Source: Prevotella sp. khp7 (GTDB lineage: Bacteria; Bacteroidota; Bacteroidia; Bacteroidales; Bacteroidaceae). From it: a DNA stretch of 64,000 nucleotides. The notes below the pieces were generated by a model, which saw only the letters and a list, made by a program, of their open reading frames with translations, searched no databases and was not told the DNA's origin. The stretch covers positions 124,001-188,000 of the forward strand of contig NZ_FOIV01000002.1 in the NCBI RefSeq assembly GCF_900109055.1. The letters run 5' to 3'. Position 1 is the stretch's first letter; the number at the start of each line of letters is the position of its first letter. Below are positions 26,212 to 33,857 of this stretch, in pieces. The position numbers and the translations under genes were made by a program.

Positions 26212-26909
26212 TAAAACTATTGTTAGTAGAAGACGACGAATCGCTGGCTTACATTGAGAAGACCGGTTTGGAAGATATCATAGGCGGCTATGAGGTAACG
26301 ACTGCTGCCAATGGAAAGGAAGGCGTAAAAGCCTGGGAAGAGACGCATCCCGATGTGATTATATCAGATATCGACATGCCCGTAATGAATGGTTTTGAGA
26401 TGGTGGAGCGTATCCGCGAGACGGATGGCAATGTGATTATCATCTTCACCTCTGCCCTTACCTCACCCAACGATGTGAAAGCCGGTTACCGTCTTGGCAT
26501 CAACAACTATGTGAAAAAGCCTTTTGTACCCGAGGAGTTAGATGCCCATATTCAAGCTCTGATGAAAATGCGCGGTGGACTCAAGACACAGAACGAGACC
26601 AGCCACTACAAACTGGGCAAATACACGCTTGACGCCGATCATGCAACGTTGAGAAACGACGAAACAGGAGAAACTCAGACTATAACGGTGCGTGAGGCCC
26701 AGATTCTACAGCTGCTGGCAGACAATAAGAACAATGTGGTGAGGCGCGAGGCCATACTCAGTCGGTTCTGGAACACAGAGGATGACTACTTTGCCTCACG
26801 TTCGCTTGATGTTTTCATTAACAAATTGAGAAAGCTGTTAGCTGACGAGCCTAAAATCAACCTGAAAACGATTCGAGGCATCGGACTACAATTGCTGGTC
26901 GAGGGTTAA
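26208..26909 (+). CDS. OmpR/PhoB-family response regulator
   Basis: A 233-residue DNA-binding regulator. The receiver domain (1-118) has the acidic pocket Glu8-Asp9-Asp10, phospho-acceptor Asp54 (IISDIDMP) and Lys104 (YVKKPFVP). The C-terminal winged helix (about 132-231) ends RSLDVFINKLRKLLADEPKINLKTIRGIGLQL. This class typically binds direct repeats spaced by 11 bp, which is the pattern found upstream of the genes on both sides. It is coupled to the kinase by ATGA. Its stop overlaps the stop of the converging membrane-protein gene. Confidence 0.95.
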   Translation: MIKLLLVEDDESLAYIEKTGLEDIIGGYEVTTAANGKEGVKAWEETHPDVIISDIDMPVMNGFEMVERIRETDGNVIIIFTSALTSPNDVKAGYRLGINNYVKKPFVPEELDAHIQALMKMRGGLKTQNETSHYKLGKYTLDADHATLRNDETGETQTITVREAQILQLLADNKNNVVRREAILSRFWNTEDDYFASRSLDVFINKLRKLLADEPKINLKTIRGIGLQLLVEG

Positions 26910-27709
26910 TCAATGGGCTTGTAAGGCTCCATTGCTTTCAAGGTATAAAAGACAGCAGGCAGAACCAAGATGGCAACCATGAAGAACCACCAGCCCTCGA
27001 AAACGGTGCCTATCAGGCAAAGCATAACGATATAAAACACCACGTCACCAATGATGACAGGTATCACGCTACGGGAATACTCGTAGACCCATCCCTCAAA
27101 CATCACCATCATCATAGTTGGCACTATTAGTAACGGACTGTTGTAAAGAAGTGACAACAAAGACATAACAACACCATAAACAGTTATCACGATGGCAGGA
27201 CGATGCTTCCATTCCAATATCTCACGAAGCACAGCCCCATAGATAACCAGATTACAAGTAGCCTCAATAGCCGACAGCACCAAAATGGAGAAGATCGGAT
27301 GAATTCTCATCCACCTGTATGTTTCACGCACGGTGGAATCCGACTCTGTAATAATCGTACCGTCAGGCTCTGCTATCGGATTATACACAATACAATTGAG
27401 CAAAGCCATACCTGCCATAGCTATAATCAGCGCAATAATCACCTTCCAACGCACGTTTCTGGGAATACGTCCCTCTGAATAAGACGCAAAACCAAAATGA
27501 AGAAACACCCAATGAAGGAGAATACAAAGTGTAAAGATCATACAGCATCCTCCAACTGTCATGATACTCATGGTTGTTGTTGTGCCCGATTCGTTTTCAT
27601 TGAATCCATCGATGAATCCCGTGACAAAGCCGACAACGGCTCCACCAACAAACAGCACTCCAAGAGTAATTCCAAGTGCCAGAAGTAAATACATCAATGC
27701 CTTCTTCAT
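26906..27709 (-). CDS. Multi-pass membrane protein, hypothetical
   Basis: A 267-residue inner-membrane protein with about seven hydrophobic segments (about 6-30, 45-68, 88-110, 138-160, 172-192, 196-215, 220-255). It has no motif I can name. I start it at 27709 (MKKALMYLLLALGITLG), because an in-frame ATG at 27736 lies at the -7 box. It converges on the response-regulator gene, and their stop codons overlap. Its promoter has no -33 TTTG but carries the same 22-base box as the DUF3836 promoter, so it is a likely target, and possibly an effector, of the adjacent two-component system. Confidence 0.65.
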   Translation of the reverse strand: MKKALMYLLLALGITLGVLFVGGAVVGFVTGFIDGFNENESGTTTTMSIMTVGGCCMIFTLCILLHWVFLHFGFASYSEGRIPRNVRWKVIIALIIAMAGMALLNCIVYNPIAEPDGTIITESDSTVRETYRWMRIHPIFSILVLSAIEATCNLVIYGAVLREILEWKHRPAIVITVYGVVMSLLSLLYNSPLLIVPTMMMVMFEGWVYEYSRSVIPVIIGDVVFYIVMLCLIGTVFEGWWFFMVAILVLPAVFYTLKAMEPYKPID

Positions 27710-27733
27710 CGTTTTTTTACACTTTATCGGGTG

Positions 27734-27793
27734 CAAAGATACGACGATTTTCTGAGATACTCCCCTATCGCAATGTTATCTTTAGGTTAAATC
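27734..27793 (-). promoter_or_regulatory. Promoter of the membrane-protein gene with putative response-regulator box
   Basis: On the minus strand TATCTTTG (27741 down to 27734) is the -7 box, about 25 bases before the start codon. The 22-base box at 27772-27793 is identical to that at 24167-24188 and lies exactly 30 bases upstream of the -7 box, as in the other promoter. Half-sites on the plus strand are CCTATC (27764), GTTATC (27775) and GTTAAA (27786), at an 11-base period. Confidence 0.7.
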
Positions 27794-27801
27794 TTTAAGG
27801 T

Positions 27802-28797
27802 TCAAACCACGTTCTCCTTATAAATCAAGTTGTTGGCGCCGCTCGTAATTTTCAAGGCTTCAGGATGTTCCTTAATGAAAGAATCGATATGGCGCACACG
27901 TTTTTCTTCAAAGATCTCCTCAATAGCAATGAGAATACCTGTCTCTTCAACATCGCCAAAACCATAGTTGATTGCTGTACCAAAAAGTTTCATAGTAGGC
28001 GAGAGACTCATATAAGCATTAACCAGCGGCGGAATATTATAGCCCAATTTACGAACCTGCCCATTCAATATCTTATAGTCTTCCTTGAATGTATGGCCGC
28101 TGAAGAGTGCCTCCAACTCCTTCGGGTCCGTCTCCAATTCAAGCGGTTTCATCGGGATAATCAACTTGTCCTTATCGTCGAAATGCTTTTTCAGAAAATA
28201 AAGAATCATATCACGACCTTTGCGGATATAAGAAGGATACATGGTCATCTTACCAAAGAAATACTTCACGTTGGGCTTGATAACTGTCAGAGCGCCAAGT
28301 CCATCCCAAAGATTGTCGAGCGCAAAGAGACTTTTGGCACCCATGCGGGAACTCTGATAAGGGAGAGCAACAAACGAACGTCCCAGTTCGATAGTCAAAG
28401 GCGCATAGTCCTTAATAAAGCGATCAGAGAAATGGAACATATGGCTGGTAGCCAGGATGGGCTGACCTTTTTCGTCATACTCCCAGTCGGTACCCAACAG
28501 ATAACGATAACCACCAATGATTTCTTCTGCCTCAGGATTCCATACGATAAGCTGCTTATAACAATTGTCACAGGTATCGAACTCATCGATATCCATTGAC
28601 TTGCCCGTACCTCCACCAGCTTCACGGAAAGCGATCTCACGAAGTCGCCCGATCTCCTTCATTACATTAGGTGCGTTGTGAGCAGTTATCACATAAATCT
28701 CGTTATGACTCTTGTTCGTCATACGAAGTTGGCGCTCAGGTGTCAGCTCACTCTTAAGAAGTTCTTTGTCTATTGGCTGGATAATCTCCTGTTCCAT
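27802..28797 (-). CDS. glsB: GNAT/OlsB-type N-acyltransferase, probable glycine-lipid N-acyltransferase
   Basis: A 331-residue cytoplasmic protein of the hemolysin/ornithine-acyltransferase type (EIGRLREIAFREAGGGTGKSMDIDEFDTCDNCYKQLIVWNPEAEEIIGGYRYLLG, then IELGRSFVALPYQ). In Bacteroides thetaiotaomicron the matching protein GlsB attaches a 3-hydroxy fatty acid to glycine, the first step of glycine lipid synthesis. The next gene upstream is a PlsC-like acyltransferase, as in the known glsB/glsA pair. Assignment to glycine rather than ornithine is by phylum and gene order, not by a residue I can point to. Confidence 0.75.
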   Translation of the reverse strand: MEQEIIQPIDKELLKSELTPERQLRMTNKSHNEIYVITAHNAPNVMKEIGRLREIAFREAGGGTGKSMDIDEFDTCDNCYKQLIVWNPEAEEIIGGYRYLLGTDWEYDEKGQPILATSHMFHFSDRFIKDYAPLTIELGRSFVALPYQSSRMGAKSLFALDNLWDGLGALTVIKPNVKYFFGKMTMYPSYIRKGRDMILYFLKKHFDDKDKLIIPMKPLELETDPKELEALFSGHTFKEDYKILNGQVRKLGYNIPPLVNAYMSLSPTMKLFGTAINYGFGDVEETGILIAIEEIFEEKRVRHIDSFIKEHPEALKITSGANNLIYKENVV

Positions 28798-28814
28798 TTT
28801 ATTTATTTATAGCT

Positions 28815-29639
28815 TTAAAGTTTATAACAGTTTTCTCTAACAAATTGTGCCCATTCCATCGGCGATTTGCTTTTGTCAAAAGTTTGCCAGGGTACAGGCT
28901 TTCCTATCTTGATTTGAAAGGTTTTATGCACGTTTTTATACATTTCATCGACCAAATAGAGCATTGCGAGATTGAATGGCAGATACCTATCACTGAAATT
29001 AGCCAGACGATAAAAGAAATTAGAATTCTGCCCTCCGAAATGAATCGGCACAACATCACGTTGGTACTCTACACTCTTAGAAATAAAAGTTTTGGTCCAG
29101 GGTATATCCTCAATAACCCCATTACGACGGCGAGAACATAAGCCCGCAGGGAACATCAGCATATGATTGTCACTCTCAAATCCCGCCTTCACCATAGCAG
29201 GGAAGTTGCGACTTTGGCCGCCTGTCTTATTGATAGGGATACAGACGGGAGCCAAACCTGGCAAATTCATCAGTAAGTCGTTGACAAGATAGCGGAATCG
29301 TCCGTTATAATGCCTACCGATAACAGCCCCAAGAGCCACCCCATCCTCTCCACCAAGGGGATGATTGCTGACAAAGGTGTAAAGTTTGCCGTCCTGAGGA
29401 TCCGGAAGATTCTCCTTACCCTCAATCTCCAATGTCATGTCGAGATATCTGACACACTCCTCGAGCCATTCCACCCCCGATTTGTCGCGACTCTCCCACA
29501 GGAAAGCGTTGACTTCATCCTGATGAGCGATGCGCTTGAGCCAGCTAATCAAGGGGCGTGGTACAAACTTTGCCCTTGTGCCCATCTTGCCTTTCAATAT
29601 CTGATCGATATCAATGGTTTTCTCTGTTACAGTTGTCAT
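28815..29639 (-). CDS. glsA: PlsC-like O-acyltransferase, probable glycine-lipid O-acyltransferase
   Basis: A 274-residue lysophospholipid-acyltransferase-family protein. The catalytic block is VSNHPLGGEDG, with His and Asp separated by five residues rather than the canonical four, as I would expect for this subgroup. MFPAGLCSRR is the equivalent of the FPEG substrate motif. GlsA adds the second, ester-linked acyl chain to N-acyl-glycine. It is first in the two-gene operon with the GNAT-type gene (17-base gap) and divergent from mraZ. Confidence 0.72.
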   Translation of the reverse strand: MTTVTEKTIDIDQILKGKMGTRAKFVPRPLISWLKRIAHQDEVNAFLWESRDKSGVEWLEECVRYLDMTLEIEGKENLPDPQDGKLYTFVSNHPLGGEDGVALGAVIGRHYNGRFRYLVNDLLMNLPGLAPVCIPINKTGGQSRNFPAMVKAGFESDNHMLMFPAGLCSRRRNGVIEDIPWTKTFISKSVEYQRDVVPIHFGGQNSNFFYRLANFSDRYLPFNLAMLYLVDEMYKNVHKTFQIKIGKPVPWQTFDKSKSPMEWAQFVRENCYKL

Positions 29640-29665
29640 TCTCTCTTCAAAACACTAACGTGGTG

Positions 29666-29699
29666 CAAAAATAGCACATTTCTTTCAATAATGAGCAAA
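29666..29699 (-). promoter_or_regulatory. Promoter of the glsA-glsB pair
   Basis: On the minus strand TTTG (29699 down to 29696) and TATTTTTG (29673 down to 29666), with a 22-base spacer, about 27 bases before the start codon. Confidence 0.55.
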
Positions 29700-29784
29700 A
29701 AAAAGAAGAAAAAGTTTCTTTTTAAATGTATTTAGTACACAAAAGGGGGTTAAATCAATAAAATAAAGTTAAAAATAAAAAAAA

Positions 29785-29810
29785 GTGGGGAAATGTGGTG
29801 CAAAGTGGGG
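29785..29810 (+). promoter_or_regulatory. MraZ-binding operator: three GTGG repeats with a 10-bp period
   Basis: GTGGGG (29785), GTGGTG (29795) and GTGGGG (29805) are direct repeats at exactly 10-base intervals, just upstream of the mraZ -7 box and over the place of the -33 box. MraZ of other bacteria represses its own promoter by binding similar GTGG/TGGG direct repeats, so autorepression of the dcw operon is the natural reading. Confidence 0.85.
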
Positions 29811-29819
29811 AAAAATTCA

Positions 29820-29827
29820 TATCTTTG
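29820..29827 (+). promoter_or_regulatory. -7 element of the dcw operon
   Basis: A perfect TATCTTTG box. The start would fall near 29834, about 21 bases before the mraZ ATG. No TTTG -33 is present; the MraZ repeats occupy that position. Confidence 0.75.
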
Positions 29828-29854
29828 TAACCGATTTCTATTAATTATGTACGT

Positions 29855-30310
29855 ATGCGTTTTTTAGGTAATATAGAAGCAAAGGCCGATACAAAGGGAA
29901 GAGCCTTTCTGCCAGCCGTTTTCCGCAAGGTGCTACAAGCATCAGGCGAGGAATGTCTGGTACTGAGAAAGGATGTTTTCCAAAAGTGTTTGGTGCTATA
30001 CCCTGAAAGCGTATGGAATCAGCGTCTTGATCTGCTGAAGCAGCAGCTTCGCCCCTGGAAACAGTCACATCAGCAGATGTTCAGACAGTTTGTATCAGAG
30101 GCAGAAGTCGTAACACTTGACGGCAATGGCCGCTTCCTGATTTCAAAGCGTCTGCAGAAGATTGCAGAAATAGAACAAGACATCCAGTTTATCGGCATGG
30201 ACGACACCATCGAGATATGGTCGCCGAGAAACCTGGAACAGACCCTCAAGACCGATGACGACTTCGGTATGGAATTTGAGAATATCATGAATACCAACGA
30301 GAACCAATGA
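29855..30310 (+). CDS. mraZ: Transcriptional regulator MraZ
   Basis: A 151-residue DNA-binding protein with two AbrB-like SpoVT domains. The first is near residues 5-50 (NIEAKADTKGRAFLPAVFRKVL), the second near 80-125 (AEVVTLDGNGRFLISKRLQKIAEIEQDIQFIGMDDTIEIWSP). Both carry the DxxGR-type motif. It binds direct repeats upstream of its own operon and damps expression of the division cluster. Three matching repeats lie just upstream. The stop overlaps the rsmH start (ATGATG), so the two are coupled. Confidence 0.95.
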   Translation: MRFLGNIEAKADTKGRAFLPAVFRKVLQASGEECLVLRKDVFQKCLVLYPESVWNQRLDLLKQQLRPWKQSHQQMFRQFVSEAEVVTLDGNGRFLISKRLQKIAEIEQDIQFIGMDDTIEIWSPRNLEQTLKTDDDFGMEFENIMNTNENQ

Positions 30311-31227
30311 TGACTACTGCCGATACATATCACGTTCCAGTACTTCTACAGGAAAGCATCGACGGGCTTGACATCAAGCCCGATGGTGTTTATGTAGACG
30401 TTACTTTTGGCGGTGGCGGACACAGTAAGGAGATTCTGCGCAGACTTGGCAAGAAAGGTCATCTATACAGTTTTGACCAAGACGAAGACGCAGAGTGCAA
30501 CATCGTTAATGACGAGCGTTTCACATTCGTAAGAAGCAATTTCAGATATCTCCGCAACTGGATGCGCTATTATGGCGTTGAAAAGATCGACGGACTTCTG
30601 GCCGACCTTGGTGTTTCCAGTCACCATTTCGATGACGAGACACGCGGTTTCTCTTTCCGTTTCGATTCTCCACTAGATATGCGGATGAACAAACGGGCAG
30701 GAATGACGGCAGCAGAAATCCTGAACAGTTACGACGAGGAACAACTTTCGGACATTCTTTACATCTATGGTGAACTGAAGAATGCTCGAAGAATAGCCTC
30801 AGCCATCGTCAAGGCCCGTAACGAGAAACATATAGAGACCACCAGCGACCTGATGGCAGCCACAGAGAAGCTATTTCAACGGGAGCGTGAGAAGAAAGAA
30901 ATGGCCAAGATGTTTCAGGCCCTGCGTATAGAGGTAAACCACGAGATGAGTGCTTTGAAAGAGATGCTCAATGGCGCAAGAGATGTCCTTGGCGAAGGTG
31001 GCAGGCTGTCGGTCATCACCTACCACTCACTAGAAGACCGCATTGTGAAGAACTTCATGAAAGCAGGCAATGCAGAGGGTAAGGTAAAACAAGACTTCTT
31101 CGGACGTACAGAAGCACCTTTTAAGTCGATTAACAATAAAGTTATCGTACCCACAGATGAGGAACAACAGCAGAACCCACGAAGCCGAAGTGCAAAATTA
31201 AGGATCGCAGAAAGAGTTTTAGATTAA
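30307..31227 (+). CDS. rsmH: 16S rRNA (cytosine1402-N4)-methyltransferase
   Basis: A 306-residue SAM-dependent methyltransferase acting on C1402 in the ribosomal P site. It opens HVPVLLQESIDGL and has the SAM motif VDVTFGGGGHSKEIL, the LLADLGVSSHHFD block, FDSPLDMRM, and the ending RSAKLRIAERV. Two consecutive ATGs (30307, 30310) can serve as start; the first overlaps mraZ. It is the second gene of the dcw operon. Confidence 0.97.
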   Translation: MMTTADTYHVPVLLQESIDGLDIKPDGVYVDVTFGGGGHSKEILRRLGKKGHLYSFDQDEDAECNIVNDERFTFVRSNFRYLRNWMRYYGVEKIDGLLADLGVSSHHFDDETRGFSFRFDSPLDMRMNKRAGMTAAEILNSYDEEQLSDILYIYGELKNARRIASAIVKARNEKHIETTSDLMAATEKLFQREREKKEMAKMFQALRIEVNHEMSALKEMLNGARDVLGEGGRLSVITYHSLEDRIVKNFMKAGNAEGKVKQDFFGRTEAPFKSINNKVIVPTDEEQQQNPRSRSAKLRIAERVLD

Positions 31228-31230
31228 AAT

Positions 31231-31698
31231 ATGGCAGAAGACAAGAGCATGAAGCCAGAAGTGCAGGATGAGGAGAGCGTCAGCATACTGGAAGAAGCAG
31301 CCGACATGAAGGAACAGGCCAAGAAGACCATCCAGATGATTAAGGAGAAGGCGAAGGAAGAAGATCCCAAACTAACCTCTTCCTTGACATTGAGGACGAT
31401 TCTCGGTGGTGACTTCCTGACAGCCGACATGGTTCGCCGACAAATCTGGCTCTTCGTACTGATGGTTGTCTTTACCATCCTCTATGTAGCATTCAGATAC
31501 CAGTGTCAGCAGGACATGATTGCCATAGACAAGCTGGAGAAAGAAGTCCTCGATGCGAAATACAAGGCCCTTTCGAGTTCAAGCACCCTTACTGAGAAAT
31601 GCCGTGAGAGCCATGTACTGGAAGCTTTGAAGCATAACAAAGACAGTTTGCTGCACATTGCAGACCAGCCACCTTATATAATTAATGTACCAGAATAA
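31231..31698 (+). CDS. FtsL-like cell-division protein
   Basis: A 155-residue bitopic membrane protein. A charged cytoplasmic N-terminus of about 70 residues precedes one transmembrane helix (about 73-93, IWLFVLMVVFTILYVAF) and a periplasmic coiled coil (DKLEKEVLDAKYKALSSSS). The position between rsmH and ftsI is that of ftsL, which links FtsB/FtsQ to the FtsWI synthase. Sequence likeness to proteobacterial FtsL is low, so topology and order carry the call. The long cytoplasmic part is usual in Bacteroidetes. Confidence 0.8.
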   Translation: MAEDKSMKPEVQDEESVSILEEAADMKEQAKKTIQMIKEKAKEEDPKLTSSLTLRTILGGDFLTADMVRRQIWLFVLMVVFTILYVAFRYQCQQDMIAIDKLEKEVLDAKYKALSSSSTLTEKCRESHVLEALKHNKDSLLHIADQPPYIINVPE

Positions 31699-31709
31699 AG
31701 AGAGGCGGA

Positions 31710-33833
31710 ATGAGTAAGTTCAAAAGCGAAAAAGTAATGCCCCGCTACTTTGCCATTGCAGTAGTCATGACATTGATTGGTTTTGCCATTGTAGGTAAGG
31801 CCATGTATATCATGACCGCCAAGAAGCAATATTGGACTGAAGTGGCATCCCGTCTGAAACGCGACAGCGTTACCGTAAAGCCAAGCCGTGGCAACATTCT
31901 CAGTTGCGACGGCCAGCTGATGGCCAGCAGTATTCCAGAATATAAGGTATACATGGACTTTCAGGCTGGAGCCGATGACTCTGTCGGCAGCCACAAGCGC
32001 GACTCTGTCTGGGAAGAGAAGATAGACAGCATCTGTCTGGGCTTAAACCAGATCTTTCCATCAAAAAGCGTCAATGAGTTTAAAACACACCTGCTTGAAG
32101 GAAAAAAGAAGGTACAGAAGAACGGCACCGTGGGCGCCCGCCATTGGGCCATCTGGCCACGGCGCATCGACTATAATACCTTCTGCGAGATTCGCCAATT
32201 GCCGATTTTCAAGGAGCCTGTATATAAAGGCGGTTTTCATTGGGAAGAATATAATGCCCGCCGCAAACCGTTCGGTTCATTGGGCGAACGTACCATCGGT
32301 GCTATGTTCGGAGCCAAGGATAGTGCCAAATACGGTTTGGAACTATCGTTCGACTCTATCCTCCGAGGCAAAGACGGCTTGATGCACCGCCGTAAGATTC
32401 TTAGCAAGTACCTGGATATTCCCGTTCTCTCTCCTATTGATGGTGCTGACATTGTAACAACCATCGACGTAGGTATGCAAGACTTGGCAGAGCGCGCTGT
32501 TGTTGAGGAACTGAAGGAGATTAACGGAGAAATGGGCGTTGCCATTCTGATGGAAGTGGAGACAGGCGATGTAAAAGCTATTGTTAATATGTCGCGTGGT
32601 TCAGATGGACGATATTACGAAACTGTGAACAACGCTATCAGCTATCGTTGTGAGCCAGGCTCTGTATTCAAGGTCGCATCGTTCCTGGTAGCCCTCGACG
32701 ATGGTATCATTCCCAACGATACGAACTTCGTAATCCATACCGGTAGCGGTGTCATGGAGATGCACGGCAGACTGATGAAAGATCACAACTGGCGTCGTGG
32801 CGGTTATCAGGATATAAACGTTGCCAGAACGCTCGAAGTCAGCTCGAACATCGGCGTGAGCTATGTCATCGACAAGTTCTATGGCAGTAACCCCAGAAAA
32901 TATGTAGAAGGTCTTTATCGTGTAGGCATCCACGAAGATCTGAAGATTCCTCTGGTGGGCTATCGCACCCCGATGATTCGTATGCCCGACACTAAGACCA
33001 CTGATCGCGCCAAATACTGGAGTAAAACGACTCTACCTTGGATGAGCATCGGCTACGAGACACAGATTGCCCCCATCAACACGGTTGCTTTCTACAACGC
33101 AATAGCCAACAATGGCAAGATGATGCAACCCCGCTTTGTTAAGCAGATTGTAAAGAATGGCGAAGTCATTAAGGAATTTGAGCCCGTTGTTCTGAAAGAG
33201 CGTATTGCAAAACCCCAGGCCATCAAAACCATGCAGACCATTCTGGAACATGTGGTTAGTCAAGGATTAGGAAAGAAAGCCGGCTCAAAATCGTTTAAGG
33301 TGGCAGGAAAGACCGGTACAGCTCAGGTGGCTGACCAATACGGAGGCTACCACTCTGGTGTTACCCGCTACTGGCTTTCGTTTGCGGGTTACTTCCCTGC
33401 AGACAATCCACGCTACAGTTGTATTGTATGCCTGAAGAAGTCTGGTCTTCCCGCATCAGGCGGTGGTATGAGCGGTGTGGTATTCCACCATATTTCCGAA
33501 GGTGTCATGGCCCAGAATCTGAAGCGAAGCGTAGAAGACGCTCACGATGAATATTCCGTTCTGACCCCAATAGTAAAGGAAGGTGATGTCGTAGCGTCAA
33601 ATCGCGTACTGAGACAACTTGGCGTGAAGGCAGGCAATAATATCAACGAAAAGAGAACTGCCAGGAACATTGTACCCAATGTTATAGGCATGGGAGCCCG
33701 CGATGCTGTTTACCAAATGGAAAGCAGAGGCGTCAAGACAAAACTGAGAGGCAGAGGCAGGGTGAAGTCACAAAGCATCTTTGCAGGGACAGCCGTCAGA
33801 CAGGGCATGGTGTGCGAATTAATATTAGAATAA
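31710..33833 (+). CDS. ftsI: Division-specific penicillin-binding protein (FtsI/PBP3-type transpeptidase)
   Basis: A 707-residue class B penicillin-binding protein. It has one N-terminal transmembrane helix (about 11-30), a pedestal domain, and a transpeptidase domain with the three active motifs: the catalytic Ser in EPGSVFKVAS, SSN in EVSSNIGVS and KTG in AGKTGTAQVAD. A C-terminal PASTA-like domain (NIVPNVIGMGARDAVYQMESRGVKTK...) ends the protein. It cross-links septal peptidoglycan with FtsW and is a beta-lactam target. It follows the ftsL-like gene by 11 bases. Confidence 0.95.
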   Translation: MSKFKSEKVMPRYFAIAVVMTLIGFAIVGKAMYIMTAKKQYWTEVASRLKRDSVTVKPSRGNILSCDGQLMASSIPEYKVYMDFQAGADDSVGSHKRDSVWEEKIDSICLGLNQIFPSKSVNEFKTHLLEGKKKVQKNGTVGARHWAIWPRRIDYNTFCEIRQLPIFKEPVYKGGFHWEEYNARRKPFGSLGERTIGAMFGAKDSAKYGLELSFDSILRGKDGLMHRRKILSKYLDIPVLSPIDGADIVTTIDVGMQDLAERAVVEELKEINGEMGVAILMEVETGDVKAIVNMSRGSDGRYYETVNNAISYRCEPGSVFKVASFLVALDDGIIPNDTNFVIHTGSGVMEMHGRLMKDHNWRRGGYQDINVARTLEVSSNIGVSYVIDKFYGSNPRKYVEGLYRVGIHEDLKIPLVGYRTPMIRMPDTKTTDRAKYWSKTTLPWMSIGYETQIAPINTVAFYNAIANNGKMMQPRFVKQIVKNGEVIKEFEPVVLKERIAKPQAIKTMQTILEHVVSQGLGKKAGSKSFKVAGKTGTAQVADQYGGYHSGVTRYWLSFAGYFPADNPRYSCIVCLKKSGLPASGGGMSGVVFHHISEGVMAQNLKRSVEDAHDEYSVLTPIVKEGDVVASNRVLRQLGVKAGNNINEKRTARNIVPNVIGMGARDAVYQMESRGVKTKLRGRGRVKSQSIFAGTAVRQGMVCELILE

Positions 33834-33857
33834 TAATCAAATAATGTATAGAGAGAG

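Noticed and set aside
27865-28599. 244-codon open frame antisense to the GNAT-type acyltransferase gene
   Set aside because: The minus-strand gene has clear family motifs; the plus-strand frame has none.
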